DNA of 64,000 nucleotides from Methanoculleus formosensis (GTDB lineage Archaea > Halobacteriota > Methanomicrobia > Methanomicrobiales > Methanoculleaceae). Location of the stretch: assembly GCF_025384765.1 (NCBI RefSeq), contig NZ_VHLL01000006.1, forward strand, positions 97,719 through 161,718, in the 5' to 3' direction. The first letter of the stretch is position 1; every line of letters begins with the position of its first letter. The position numbers and the translations under genes are program-made. The notes under the pieces are model-generated. The model saw only the letters and a program-made list of their open reading frames with translations, was not told the DNA's origin and did no database searches. This document shows positions 53,084-61,415 of this stretch, piece after piece.

Positions 53084-53388
53084 TGCGAGCCTCAAGGAGT
53101 TGTTAACACTTCCTGCTATTAAAAGTATATAGTTTGTTCGTTCAAAGAAACTCTCAAATGATGGCGATTTCTGATTTCGTGGCGTTTAATTCCATATTGG
53201 GGTTGAACCTGGCGTTTTATGCATCGTGCAGGAAATAATCGTGCCGATCGCCGCGGCCAGTAAGTACGTTTATTTCCTGACGTCTCGTGCAGGCAGAACC
53301 GTTATGGGGACGACCCTGCGCTACTCGCCGAGCGAACCCGAATAAAAAAATTGTTGATGAACGCGATACCCTTTGAAGACTGCAGGTA
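53084..53388. other. Gene-free stretch with the hydrogenase operon promoter
   Basis: About 300 bp between the minD-like gene and the ferredoxin gene. Contains TATATA at 53126-53131; other DNA is A+T-richer than average. No gene seen. Confidence 0.6.
53126..53131 (-). promoter_or_regulatory. TATA box of the ferredoxin-hydrogenase-roadblock operon
   Basis: ACTATATACTTTT on the minus strand; its centre is about 45 bases before the ferredoxin ATG, predicting a short leader of about 19 nt including the GAGG ribosome site. Confidence 0.6.
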
Positions 53389-54177
53389 TCACGCTTTTGC
53401 CCGGAAGAGGGCGCGGGCAAGCCGGTCGACGAAGCTCTCCCTGGGCTGCTCTGTCGCTTCCTCGGTATACTCGATACCGGCTATGTCGGCGGAAAGGCGC
53501 CTGAAGGCACGGGACGCGCCGGACGAGGGATACCTCACCACGATCGGCGCCCTACCCGCGGATGCGCGCCGGACGTTCGGGTCCTCCGGTATGATCCCGA
53601 GCACCCTGACCCCGAGGAGTTTCTCCATCTGTGCGCTGTTGAAATCGCTCCCGGCGTCCGCGACCCGGTTGATGATCGCCCCTTCGACATGCCCGCCGAC
53701 GGTCTCGGTCAGGATCTTTGTCTTGAGTGCGTCGACGATCGAGGAGATCTCGGGGTTGACGACGAGGATCACACCATCGGCAATCGTCAGCGGGATGACG
53801 CCGTCTTTACTGATCCCTGCAGGAGCATCCAGGATCAGGACGTCAAACTCGCTCACGAGGTCGGTCATGATGTCCTTGAGGCGGTCGGGGTTCGATTGCT
53901 GGAAGCCCTGCAGCGAGAGCCCGCACGGGACGACCTTCACGCCGAACGGCCCGTCGTAGATGGCGTCCCGGACGCGCGCTTTGCCGGCCAGCACTTCGTG
54001 CAGGGTCACCGGCAGGTTTTCAAGCCCGAGAACAAGCCCGAGGTTCGCCATTCCGACGTCGGCATCCAGGATGCATGTCTTCTTTCCGTATTGGGCAAGC
54101 ATCGGGCCCAGGTTTGCTGTGACCGTCGTTTTGCCGGTACCGCCCTTACCGGACGCAATCGTGTATACTTTTACCAT
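53389..54177 (-). CDS. MinD/ParA-family ATPase
   Basis: 262 aa. Deviant Walker A ASGKGGTGKTT at about residues 8-18, then the switch segment CILDADVGMANLGLVLGLE, Walker B-like DVLILDAPAG, and INRVADAG. A C-terminal amphipathic helix (ESFVDRLARALFRAKA) could bind membrane, as in MinD. ATG at 54175-54177 has GTGAT close ahead. In this context it is downstream of two roadblock-related proteins and upstream of the hydrogenase operon. It might position or assemble a membrane-attached complex, or insert a cofactor as CooC-like ATPases do. Either role is inference. Confidence 0.9.
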   Translation of the reverse strand: MVKVYTIASGKGGTGKTTVTANLGPMLAQYGKKTCILDADVGMANLGLVLGLENLPVTLHEVLAGKARVRDAIYDGPFGVKVVPCGLSLQGFQQSNPDRLKDIMTDLVSEFDVLILDAPAGISKDGVIPLTIADGVILVVNPEISSIVDALKTKILTETVGGHVEGAIINRVADAGSDFNSAQMEKLLGVRVLGIIPEDPNVRRASAGRAPIVVRYPSSGASRAFRRLSADIAGIEYTEEATEQPRESFVDRLARALFRAKA

Positions 54178-54209
54178 GGTGATCACTCGCTGTTTTGATC
54201 TCTTCGGTC

Positions 54210-54725
54210 TTACACCCAGTGCTGCAGGGTTTCCCGGATATCCTGCTCGAGTGCGTTCGTCTGTTCGCTGGAGAGCTGCTCCGGTGGGTGGGCGATGCCG
54301 ACCACGGTCTCTCCGCGATAGGAGACGCCGAGGAGTTCCACTCCTTCCTCTTCGTGCAACCTTCCCTGCGAGTAGAGGTGGCTGTATCGCGCGGCCTCGC
54401 CCTCGCTGCCGGGCCTCGTCGATCCGATCAAAAGACCGTCTGCGGTTGCCAGTGTCAGGGATGCAAGGCAGTATCTCTTGCTGATCGCATCGAGCGTCTC
54501 CTCAAGGCTGCCCATCTTCGCGGGCTCGATCGGCTTTTCTGGAGGCGCACAAACGGGTTCGGAAAGATCCGGGGCTTCCTCCGGCGTTATGGGAGTCGGT
54601 GGGAAACCCTGCCGGTTGATTGCCCGGGAGATCTCTGCAAGGTAGTACGTGATGCCGGTGAAACCGGCTACCGTTATTATCGTGAGAAGGATGAGGAAAA
54701 ACTGGGTAATGCCTGTTGAATCCAT
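54210..54725 (-). CDS. Membrane-anchored roadblock/LC7-like protein
   Basis: 171 aa. An N-terminal hydrophobic helix (about residues 8-28), a Pro-rich linker (about 41-72; FPPTPITPEEAPDLSEP), and a C-terminal domain (75-171; LDAISKRYCLASLTLATADGLLIGS ... GVELLGVSYRGETVVGIAHP) that follows the roadblock layout. One end is thus tied to the membrane while the roadblock domain faces the cytoplasm. It lies 32 bp upstream of minD in the same direction. It could tether the soluble complex encoded downstream. The domain call is moderate because similarity is weak. Confidence 0.6.
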   Translation of the reverse strand: MDSTGITQFFLILLTIITVAGFTGITYYLAEISRAINRQGFPPTPITPEEAPDLSEPVCAPPEKPIEPAKMGSLEETLDAISKRYCLASLTLATADGLLIGSTRPGSEGEAARYSHLYSQGRLHEEEGVELLGVSYRGETVVGIAHPPEQLSSEQTNALEQDIRETLQHWV

Positions 54726-54746
54726 TCTGTTACCAGCTCCTGAAGG

Positions 54747-55379
54747 TTAGGTCTCTTTGTCCTTGATGAGGTGGTCGAGATGGATCTTCTTGAGCATGTC
54801 CTTGCAGTTCAGTTTGAAACTGCCGACCAGCTGTTCGACGTCCATCTCTTCCATGTTCTGGACGAGCTCATTGATCTCGTCACCCCCCGATTGAGGCGCC
54901 TCGGCCTTCGACTGTGCGGGTTTCACTCCCGGCATGGGGATATGATGCACCTCTGCGGCCGGCTCTGGGCGACGCCTGGATGAAGAGACTGCACCGGCAC
55001 GCTTCGGTGCGGTGGGTGGCGCCGCTCTTCCTGGAGCACCTTTCCCTGCCGACGGTCGACCGGATCTTCCGGACGTCTCTATCACAAACAGGGGGTTGAA
55101 CTCCAGGGCGAGCCGTACCTGTTCAGGCGTCAGAAGGTTCAGTTCTGCCGCCACCTCGTTCTCTTCGCCATCTAACACCGTGTCCAGTGCGTGCTGCTTC
55201 TTTATGCCCCCATATTCGGCAAGCACAACCTCACCGTCATTCAGCACCAGGGTAGCGGTCTCACTACCCAGAACAATCGTGCAGATCCCGGTGAATCGTT
55301 CTGCGAGGATCTCATTTATCAGGGCACGGGTTGTCGTGGATTTGATCAGACGATGGAACCGGCCGCGTGGCAGTTGCAT
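54747..55379 (-). CDS. DUF2226-like protein with low-complexity linker
   Basis: 210 aa. N-terminal domain (about 10-95; FTGICTIVLGSETATLVLNDGEVVLAEYGGIKKQHALDTVLDG) resembles the N-terminal part of the protein at 48951. A Pro/Ala/Arg-rich linker (about 100-150) is followed by a charged C-terminal helix region (INELVQNMEEMDVEQLVGSF). First gene of the minus-strand unit with the anchored roadblock protein and MinD. A TATA-like TTTATCTTATA at about 55400-55410 would serve it. Function unknown. Confidence 0.55.
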   Translation of the reverse strand: MQLPRGRFHRLIKSTTTRALINEILAERFTGICTIVLGSETATLVLNDGEVVLAEYGGIKKQHALDTVLDGEENEVAAELNLLTPEQVRLALEFNPLFVIETSGRSGRPSAGKGAPGRAAPPTAPKRAGAVSSSRRRPEPAAEVHHIPMPGVKPAQSKAEAPQSGGDEINELVQNMEEMDVEQLVGSFKLNCKDMLKKIHLDHLIKDKET

Positions 55380-55480
55380 TCAGAGAGTTTTAGCTCAGTG
55401 GTATAAGATAAATCTTGTTATTTATTCCCCTCGTAAGAGGCGCCGATATGTAATATTCCAGGTAGTATGGCGATGTCTAT

Positions 55481-55957
55481 CTAGGATCTGCTCTCCTGAT
55501 CACCTGTCCACTCCCTGAGGATGGTGAGGATCGTCTGCTCGGCAACCCGGATCCCCTCTTCAACCTCCGGGTCGATATCCTTGCTGAACGCCTGGATCTC
55601 GCCTACTTCAATCCCGACGGTCACGATATCCCGGGCATATCCGAGTTCCCGGGCGATCGTCACCACCTCGCCGATCCCGATGTCGTGGAGCGCGTATGCC
55701 GGAAGGTCCCACGACGGCGGGGCATCGAACACGATGACCTCCCCGATGCGGTCGCCGACACCCACCATCGCATCGACGATCACCACTTTCTCGTAGCCCT
55801 CCATCAGCGGGATCAGGCCAAAACCGCCGGTGCCGCCGTCGATGGCGTCCACCCCGGGCAATTTTCCGTCAAATCGGTGCATCGCCGAGATTCCCGCCCC
55901 GTCGTTCCCCATGAAGGGGTTTCCGCACCCGATGATGCATATCCGGTTCTTCTGCAT
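55481..55957 (-). CDS. Hydrogenase maturation endopeptidase (HyaD/HycI family)
   Basis: 158 aa. Cleaves the C-terminal peptide of a [NiFe]-hydrogenase large subunit after nickel insertion. GCGNPFMGNDGAG near residues 10-22 carries the first metal-binding acidic residue; VDAIDGGTGGFGLI has the second aspartate, and a His (YALHDIG) completes the nickel-sensing set. The likely substrate is the MvhA-like subunit at 49986, which keeps a 15-residue tail after its last His; other hydrogenases of the genome are possible. ATG at 55957. Confidence 0.88.
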   Translation of the reverse strand: MQKNRICIIGCGNPFMGNDGAGISAMHRFDGKLPGVDAIDGGTGGFGLIPLMEGYEKVVIVDAMVGVGDRIGEVIVFDAPPSWDLPAYALHDIGIGEVVTIARELGYARDIVTVGIEVGEIQAFSKDIDPEVEEGIRVAEQTILTILREWTGDQESRS

Positions 55958-56053
55958 GCTCTCGTCCCTACCGGTTATATCCGTCGAGGTACAAAATGGT
56001 ACTGAAAACTCCCCGACCGTGAACGACCTTTGCGGGAGCGGGATGTGAGGCGC

Positions 56054-56848
56054 ATGATCTACATCGTACCAAAACCGACCGATACGCCGGACGACAACTC
56101 GACCGGCACTGTTATGCGGGAACTGGAGAGAGCCGACGCCCGATACGGGGTTCTCGATCTCGGTGACGTCAACCCCCTCGATTCCGGGCTTGAGAACGAA
56201 CTGATATGGGTCTGCGGTATCCGGCAGGACGGGCACCAGTTCGAGACGTTGAACGTCCTCTCGCTCAATAACCGGGTGATCAACACACCTGCAAGCATCG
56301 TTGCCTGCGCATCCAAGGTGATGACGACGGCACTCCTCCTCGAAAACAATGTGAGGACGCCGGATACGGCCTACACTCAGTCCGAGCGGCAGGCGCGGGA
56401 GTTCCTTCTGCGGCACAAAAAGATCGTCTATAAGCCGCTCTACGGGTATGACGGAAACGGCATCCGGCTCGTGACGGAGCCCGGGGAACTCGGGCCGGGG
56501 CCCTGGTACCTGCAGGAATACGTGAAGAACGACCGGGACTTCCGCGTCTTCGTCCTCGGGGGCGAGGCCGTCGGCGCGATAGCCCGCATCTCCGATACCC
56601 TGACGCACAACATCCATCAGGGCGGGATCGGGATGCCGGTCGCGATCGACGAGGAGATGCGCGCCGTCGCCGAGGCGGCGGCGGCGGCGATCGGGACCGA
56701 CTACTGCGGGGTCGATCTCCTCCTCGATCGCGAGGGTTATACCGTCCTCGAGGTGAACGGAACGCCGAACTGGCACTGTATGGCGGCACCCATCCCGAAC
56801 CTGCTCGCTCGATACCTCATCGAGCGCGAGCGCGAGATGCGTGCCTGA
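56054..56848 (+). CDS. RimK-type ATP-grasp ligase (MptN/CofF-like)
   Basis: 264 aa. ATP-grasp fold: IVYKPLYGYDGNGIRLV near 130-146 (ATP-binding lysine and Gly loop), LQEYVKNDRDFRVFVLGGE, and the metal site DLLLDREGYTVLEVNGTPNW. In methanogens RimK relatives add glutamate to tetrahydromethanopterin (MptN) or to coenzyme F420 (CofF). This sequence is compatible with either; a lysine- or glutamate-ligating role on another substrate cannot be excluded. ATG at 56054 after GTGAGG; the longer in-frame start at 56030 is less likely. Confidence 0.8.
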   Translation: MIYIVPKPTDTPDDNSTGTVMRELERADARYGVLDLGDVNPLDSGLENELIWVCGIRQDGHQFETLNVLSLNNRVINTPASIVACASKVMTTALLLENNVRTPDTAYTQSERQAREFLLRHKKIVYKPLYGYDGNGIRLVTEPGELGPGPWYLQEYVKNDRDFRVFVLGGEAVGAIARISDTLTHNIHQGGIGMPVAIDEEMRAVAEAAAAAIGTDYCGVDLLLDREGYTVLEVNGTPNWHCMAAPIPNLLARYLIEREREMRA

Positions 56849-56906
56849 AGGAGAGGGAGCCTTTGGTCCCGGTACCGTATCGGGGGTACGGTGCGCGGAT
56901 ACGGGA

Positions 56907-57191
56907 TCACTGGAGATACTCTATCTCTTTCAAGGTCTTCTCGGCGAGTTCCTTCATCCGGGCGGAGATCCGGCCCGACGACGAGAACTCCACGTCCTTC
57001 ATGGCGTTCGCAATCTCTGTCCCCAGGACGAATATTGCGTATTTATGTTCCATTTTGCTCTTATGCACCTGAGAAGGCTCTATCTTCAATGCGTAATATT
57101 GCGAAAATTTCAGGTCCGGGTTCTGCAACTCAAAAAAGTCTTTAATCTCGGTAAGAATCCCATGTAAGGCTATCAACTCTTCCTTGTGCAT
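56907..57191 (-). CDS. UPF0058 family protein
   Basis: 94 aa. MHKEELIALHGILTEIKDFFE start is the signature of this archaeal family; the rest is helical with KYAIFVLGTEIANAMKDVEF. Function unknown. ATG at 57191 with GGGAGAG about five bases ahead. A TATA-rich tract at 57220-57235 lies at the right distance upstream, so it has its own promoter although dnaG is just upstream on the same strand. Confidence 0.85.
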   Translation of the reverse strand: MHKEELIALHGILTEIKDFFELQNPDLKFSQYYALKIEPSQVHKSKMEHKYAIFVLGTEIANAMKDVEFSSSGRISARMKELAEKTLKEIEYLQ

Positions 57192-57219
57192 ATTCTCTCC
57201 CAGAGATAAAAATGGTGAA

Positions 57220-57235
57220 TATAAATATATATAAA
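57220..57235 (-). promoter_or_regulatory. TATA-rich promoter of the UPF0058 gene
   Basis: A+T-only stretch (TTTATATATATTTAT on the minus strand) about 30-45 bases before the start codon. Confidence 0.55.
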
Positions 57236-57254
57236 TTTGCACCGGGGATAACCG

Positions 57255-58469
57255 TCACCCTATCTTAATGAGTCTGATGGAGAGCGGGCGCTTTATTATA
57301 CCTTTAAAGTCCCGGGCAGCCACGAACTCGAAGTCTCTCCCCCCAAACTGATCGAGGAGTTTCTGGTCGATGATACGATCGACGACAACCCCCTCGATGT
57401 CGCCGTTCAGGTTCTGGAGTGCGCCCTCGACGTCGGTTGCGTTGGATTCCAGGAGGACGGTGTAGTCCGGTGAGAGGAACCGCGCAATCTTCTTGTCCCG
57501 GACGTCGGCCATATGCTCCCCGAGCGTCGAGGGGGGCTTCTGACCCCATTCCCGGAGCGACGGCTGCTCGTCCTCTTCCACATCGGCCGGAGCCCGAATC
57601 CCGGTGCGGGCCGCCTGCCCGGGCCGCTCGATCTTCTCCTCGGCGGGGGGCTGGTCGATGACCCCCACCGCAGGCACTTTGTTCCGGAGTGCCTTGACAA
57701 TCTCCTTGCGGCTCATCTCCTCGACGCTCTTCCCCCGGGGACTGTAGGCCACGAAGTCGATCTCGGCGACCTGGAGGAGTTCGCGAAGGATCAGTTCTCC
57801 GCCCCGGTCGCCGTCGAGCAGGGTCGTCGCGGTCTTCTCCTTACAGAGTTCGATGATGATGCGCGGGATGTTGGTTCCTTCGACCGCAACGGCGTTCTTG
57901 ATCCCGTAGCGGAGCAGGTTGATGACGTCTGCCCGCCCTTCGACGAGGATGATGGCGTCGGAGTCCATGGCGTTCGGCCCCGCGTGCACCCTCTCTTCGC
58001 CGAGGTACTCGAGTTTCTCGATCCGGATCGTCTCCCTGACCTCGTCGAGGATATCGTCGCTGTTGATGGAGCCTTCGTCGAAGTCCTCAAGGAGGAGTTC
58101 TTTGGCGCGCTCGATGATCCTGCGCCGCTTGGTCACCCTGATGTCCTCGATGCGGTCGACCTTCACGTGCGCCGTGCACGGGCCGACCCGATCGATCGTT
58201 TCGAGTGACGAGGCGAGGAGCGCGGTCTCCGCCCGGTCAAGTGAAGACGAGACGATTATCTCGCCTTTAGTCTCTCCTCGTTTCGTGGTGATCTGAACAT
58301 CGATCCGGCCGACGCGGCCGGTTCTCTGTAAATCGCGCAGGTCGAGGTCTTCGCCGAGCAGCCCTTCGGTCTGGCCGAAGATGGCGCCCACTACGTCGGG
58401 TTTATCTACCACCCCCTCGATCTGCAGGATAAGATGAATAAGATACTTTGTGGTATCCGGTGAATACAT
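57255..58469 (-). CDS. dnaG: Archaeal DnaG primase
   Basis: 404 aa. Archaeal DnaG acts mainly with the exosome in RNA processing and may prime DNA synthesis. The TOPRIM domain shows ILVEGRADVINLLRYG near residue 174-189, GTNIP and LDGDRGGELI with the acidic metal ligands. N-terminal YSPDTTKYLIHL is the standard start. ATG at 58469 with AGGAGG about ten bases ahead. TATA at 58550-58556. Confidence 0.95.
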   Translation of the reverse strand: MYSPDTTKYLIHLILQIEGVVDKPDVVGAIFGQTEGLLGEDLDLRDLQRTGRVGRIDVQITTKRGETKGEIIVSSSLDRAETALLASSLETIDRVGPCTAHVKVDRIEDIRVTKRRRIIERAKELLLEDFDEGSINSDDILDEVRETIRIEKLEYLGEERVHAGPNAMDSDAIILVEGRADVINLLRYGIKNAVAVEGTNIPRIIIELCKEKTATTLLDGDRGGELILRELLQVAEIDFVAYSPRGKSVEEMSRKEIVKALRNKVPAVGVIDQPPAEEKIERPGQAARTGIRAPADVEEDEQPSLREWGQKPPSTLGEHMADVRDKKIARFLSPDYTVLLESNATDVEGALQNLNGDIEGVVVDRIIDQKLLDQFGGRDFEFVAARDFKGIIKRPLSIRLIKIG

Positions 58470-58549
58470 GGAGTCTGGCCTCCTTCTGTATGGGTAAGTC
58501 TGATGCCGTATCCGCACGGATTCTGGCCTGCGCGGACGTACGGTTAATC

Positions 58550-58556
58550 ATATATC
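58550..58556 (-). promoter_or_regulatory. TATA box of dnaG
   Basis: AGATATATG on the minus strand, predicting a leader of about 58 nt. The rest of the 256-bp gap up to 58725 is A+T-richer than average and has no gene. Confidence 0.5.
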
Positions 58557-58725
58557 TAGAGTGCAATTACTTAAATAAGATGGCGGGTTCGGCGCAAGAT
58601 TTTTGTAAAGATGAACCTAAACCCATGGCCCCAAAAGAGAGCATTCGGGCATACCCTGCTCTATCGCCTGTTCACGACAAAGACCGCCCTGCCATGGGTA
58701 TCCCGCTTTTCCCGTCCGCATCTGC

Positions 58726-59043
58726 TCAGGTCCCGGAGGCGTTCAGGCGCGTAAGCGCATGAGAGCGCGATATCCCGGCGATTGCCACGGTCTTTGAGGA
58801 AGATGTGTGTCCGGTGATGATCTCCACGTCGGCGCGGGGCACGCCGAACGTCTTCGCGAGGAGGTCGGTTATCGCGCGGTTCGCTTTTCCGCCGACGGCA
58901 GGGGCCGCTATCTGGCACTTGATGCTCCGCCGCCACTCGTTGTAGCCGGCAGGAAACACGGAGCGTTTTGCGCCCGCCGTGACGTCGAGCGTGACAGTCA
59001 CCCCGTGCGGGGTCTCGGCGACGGCGTCGGCATAGAGTTCCAT
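58726..59043 (-). CDS. UPF0235/DUF167 family protein
   Basis: 105 aa. Small alpha/beta protein of the YggU family, function unknown. The family pattern VTLDVTAGAKRS, IAAPAVGGKANRAITDLLAKTFG and VEIITGHTSSSKTVAI is complete. It stands alone; the downstream gap to dnaG and the upstream gap to 59238 hold no genes. Confidence 0.9.
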   Translation of the reverse strand: MELYADAVAETPHGVTVTLDVTAGAKRSVFPAGYNEWRRSIKCQIAAPAVGGKANRAITDLLAKTFGVPRADVEIITGHTSSSKTVAIAGISRSHALTRLNASGT

Positions 59044-59238
59044 GAGAAAAGTCCTCGTGAAGGATGTCGCCCGACACTAACGATCGGTGTTCACAGGTGG
59101 CTTCTGCCGTTCCTCACCCGATCGAACCCATATGCCGGGCGTGCCTGTCGCGCACCTGGGTTGTCCCGCGGATCATGTCCGGGCGTCTCGCCAGATGATC
59201 ACCCGGGGACCTATAAGGTGCGCTTTATCGGCTCTCTA

Positions 59239-60501
59239 TTATTTCTTCTGTGAGGGTAAATATCCTTTCCCGGGGTACCACGCCCCATGGGTCTCCCGGA
59301 GATCGCCGTGGACGTAGGCCCGCGTTCCCCCGACGATCACCTCTTCGGGGAAGACCGCGTCGAGCCCCTCGAACGGCGACCAGTCGCACTTTGCGTGGAG
59401 GTGCGCGGCATCGATCCGGGTGATCTCGTCCGGATAGAGGGCGTAGTCCGCCCGGTCGCCCGGCTCGAATCCCGCGCGCGGGATGCCGAGGATGGCTGCA
59501 GGTCTCCACGACGTCTTCTCGATCACCGAGGCGAGGGTGATCCGTCCTCTCCGCACCGCCGCCATCAGGAGCGGCACCATCGTCTCGACCCCCGGGATGC
59601 CGGAGGGCGCGGTCTCGAAGGGCATCCTCTTCTCGTGGAGCGTGTGCGGGGCGTGATCGGAGGCGACGACGTCTATCCTCTCCCAGCACGACCAGAGTTC
59701 GCGCCGGGTCTCCTCGTCCCGGAGGGGGGGATTCACCCGGGCTCCGGTCTCGTCCGGGTCGAAGGCCTCGCGCGAGAGGAAGAGGTGGTGCGGCGTCACC
59801 TCCACCGTGCCGCGTGCGGCCCTGACCGAGGCGGCGGTGCTGAGGTGGCAGAAGTGGAGCCGCAGCCCTGCCGGGGCGAGGCCGGCAACCTTCTGCACGG
59901 CCCGTGCCTCCCCCTCGCCGGACCGGGCGCGGTCGTGGTCGGCGAGCGTCGCCGGTGCCCGGCCGCTGACCTCCTCGGCGTGGACGGTCGCGACCCCCCC
60001 GAGGGCATGGATGCGGTCAAACATCCCCCTGAGCGTCTCCGCATCGAGCCCCTCGCCGTAACTCGACGGAGCGGCGAAGGTCTCCCCGAACGCCATCGCG
60101 CCGGCATCCCACATCCCCTCGAGATCCGCCCCGGGCACGACGCCCCCGTTCACCGCGAACCCGCACACGGCCTCTTCCCTCGCCTCGCGGACACGAGCCC
60201 GGAGGAGTTCGGGCGTGGTCAGGGGAGGGACGGTGTTCGGCTGGTCGACGACGACCGTCACCCCGCCGGCGACCGCGCTCGTCGTCCCCGTCCGCCAGTC
60301 TTCCTTCTCTCTCTGCGCCCCTCCCCGCATGTGGACGTGCATATCGACCGCACCGGGGAGGCAGGTGTACCCGGTGCAGTCGATCGTCTCGCCGGCACGC
60401 GCCGGTGCGCCGACGTGCCGGACGATACCGTCGGCGACGACGATATCGGCGCGCCTCCCCGTAGGGAGCGTCACGTTCCGGAGCACCAGGTCGGCGGTCA
60501 T
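59239..60501 (-). CDS. pyrC: Dihydroorotase
   Basis: 420 aa, type I. Closes carbamoyl aspartate to dihydroorotate. Metal ligands in DMHVHMRGG (DxHxH) near residue 51-59, a middle His in VHAEE and CHLS, and DVVASDHAPHTLHEKR near 285. The carbamylated lysine of many type I enzymes is replaced by another residue here in the FGETFAAPSSYG region, which I could not place with certainty. ATG at 60501 overlaps the stop of the DUF2156 gene by four bases. Confidence 0.9.
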   Translation of the reverse strand: MTADLVLRNVTLPTGRRADIVVADGIVRHVGAPARAGETIDCTGYTCLPGAVDMHVHMRGGAQREKEDWRTGTTSAVAGGVTVVVDQPNTVPPLTTPELLRARVREAREEAVCGFAVNGGVVPGADLEGMWDAGAMAFGETFAAPSSYGEGLDAETLRGMFDRIHALGGVATVHAEEVSGRAPATLADHDRARSGEGEARAVQKVAGLAPAGLRLHFCHLSTAASVRAARGTVEVTPHHLFLSREAFDPDETGARVNPPLRDEETRRELWSCWERIDVVASDHAPHTLHEKRMPFETAPSGIPGVETMVPLLMAAVRRGRITLASVIEKTSWRPAAILGIPRAGFEPGDRADYALYPDEITRIDAAHLHAKCDWSPFEGLDAVFPEEVIVGGTRAYVHGDLRETHGAWYPGKGYLPSQKK

Positions 60502-61412
60502 CGGCGGCACGCTTCCAGGTCGGCCCGGGTCACGTAGTAAACCCCGACCATGTACGCAGGGTGGTAGCGCGTCTTCGATTCCCGGAGCCCGGCGACACCC
60601 ATATCGCATTCCCGATTGACGTAGGGGTAGCGGTCCTGGAGCGCTGCCGCCGTCTCGGTCGTGATCACCTTGTAGATGTTTCTGTAGGTCTCGGGAAGGG
60701 CTTTCTCGAAGTGAACGACCGCCATCGACTCATTGACCGGCCCGACGATTGATATCGCCCCGATGGTGCCGCCGATCCTGATGATACATCCCTCGAGCCC
60801 GGTGGCGAAGAAGTTGTTCACGGCAAAGAGGATGGCTTCTTTTTCGTAAGCGAGAAGGGGTTCGGAGTCGCAGTCCCGCCACTCGCACCAGACGACCAGG
60901 AACTCCCAGACCTCCTCGATGTTCTCCTCCGTGATCCCCTCGACGGTATACGCGTATTCCCGCCCGAACCGGTTGACCTGGCGGCGGATGGTGGCATAGT
61001 TCTTTCCGGCGAGTTTGGCCAGATCTTCTGTCCGGTAGATGTAGTCGAAGAAGTCCCGATTCTCGTGGAGTGGGAGGCCCGGGTAGGTCTCCCGGAACCA
61101 CTCCTCGTTTGCCGGGTCGAGAACCCGCAACGGTATATCGCTCCCCTCCCGGAGGGCGAGGTCGATGACGTCTTCGAGGAGTTCCGGGTTTCTCGGGCCG
61201 ATCGGCATCCGGAACGCCGTCACGCCGTCGATGGTGCTCGAGAGGACGATCGAACCTTCGACCTCTGCGAAACGGTAGTCCGCGTAGTGGTTCCAGCAGA
61301 CCATGTTCGCGAACGTGTTGTCGCTGTGCACCTGGGGGTACTGCCGGTAGTGCCGCGAGAAGAGATCATGCTCGTTCAGGCTCACGGGTTTGAAGTCGGC
61401 AAATCTCAGCAT
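60498..61412 (-). CDS. DUF2156 / aminoacyl-phosphatidylglycerol-synthase-like C-terminal domain protein
   Basis: 304 aa, tandem GNAT-like fold as in the soluble part of lysyl-phosphatidylglycerol synthases (LPG_synthase_C / DUF2156). Features: FSRHYRQYPQVHSDNTFANMVCW, AGKNYATIRRQVNRF and VHFEKALPETYRNIYKVI. No membrane helices, so it may transfer an aminoacyl or acyl group to a soluble or lipid acceptor. ATG with AGGTGAG close ahead. It overlaps pyrC and follows a GNAT gene by three bases, so the three form one unit. Confidence 0.8.
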   Translation of the reverse strand: MLRFADFKPVSLNEHDLFSRHYRQYPQVHSDNTFANMVCWNHYADYRFAEVEGSIVLSSTIDGVTAFRMPIGPRNPELLEDVIDLALREGSDIPLRVLDPANEEWFRETYPGLPLHENRDFFDYIYRTEDLAKLAGKNYATIRRQVNRFGREYAYTVEGITEENIEEVWEFLVVWCEWRDCDSEPLLAYEKEAILFAVNNFFATGLEGCIIRIGGTIGAISIVGPVNESMAVVHFEKALPETYRNIYKVITTETAAALQDRYPYVNRECDMGVAGLRESKTRYHPAYMVGVYYVTRADLEACRR

Positions 61413-61415
61413 CTC

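Noticed and set aside
55380..55450. TTTAGCTCAGTGGTATAAG looks like the D arm of a tRNA
   Set aside because: No matching acceptor, anticodon or T arms can be folded around it; it is more likely promoter DNA of the 54747 gene.
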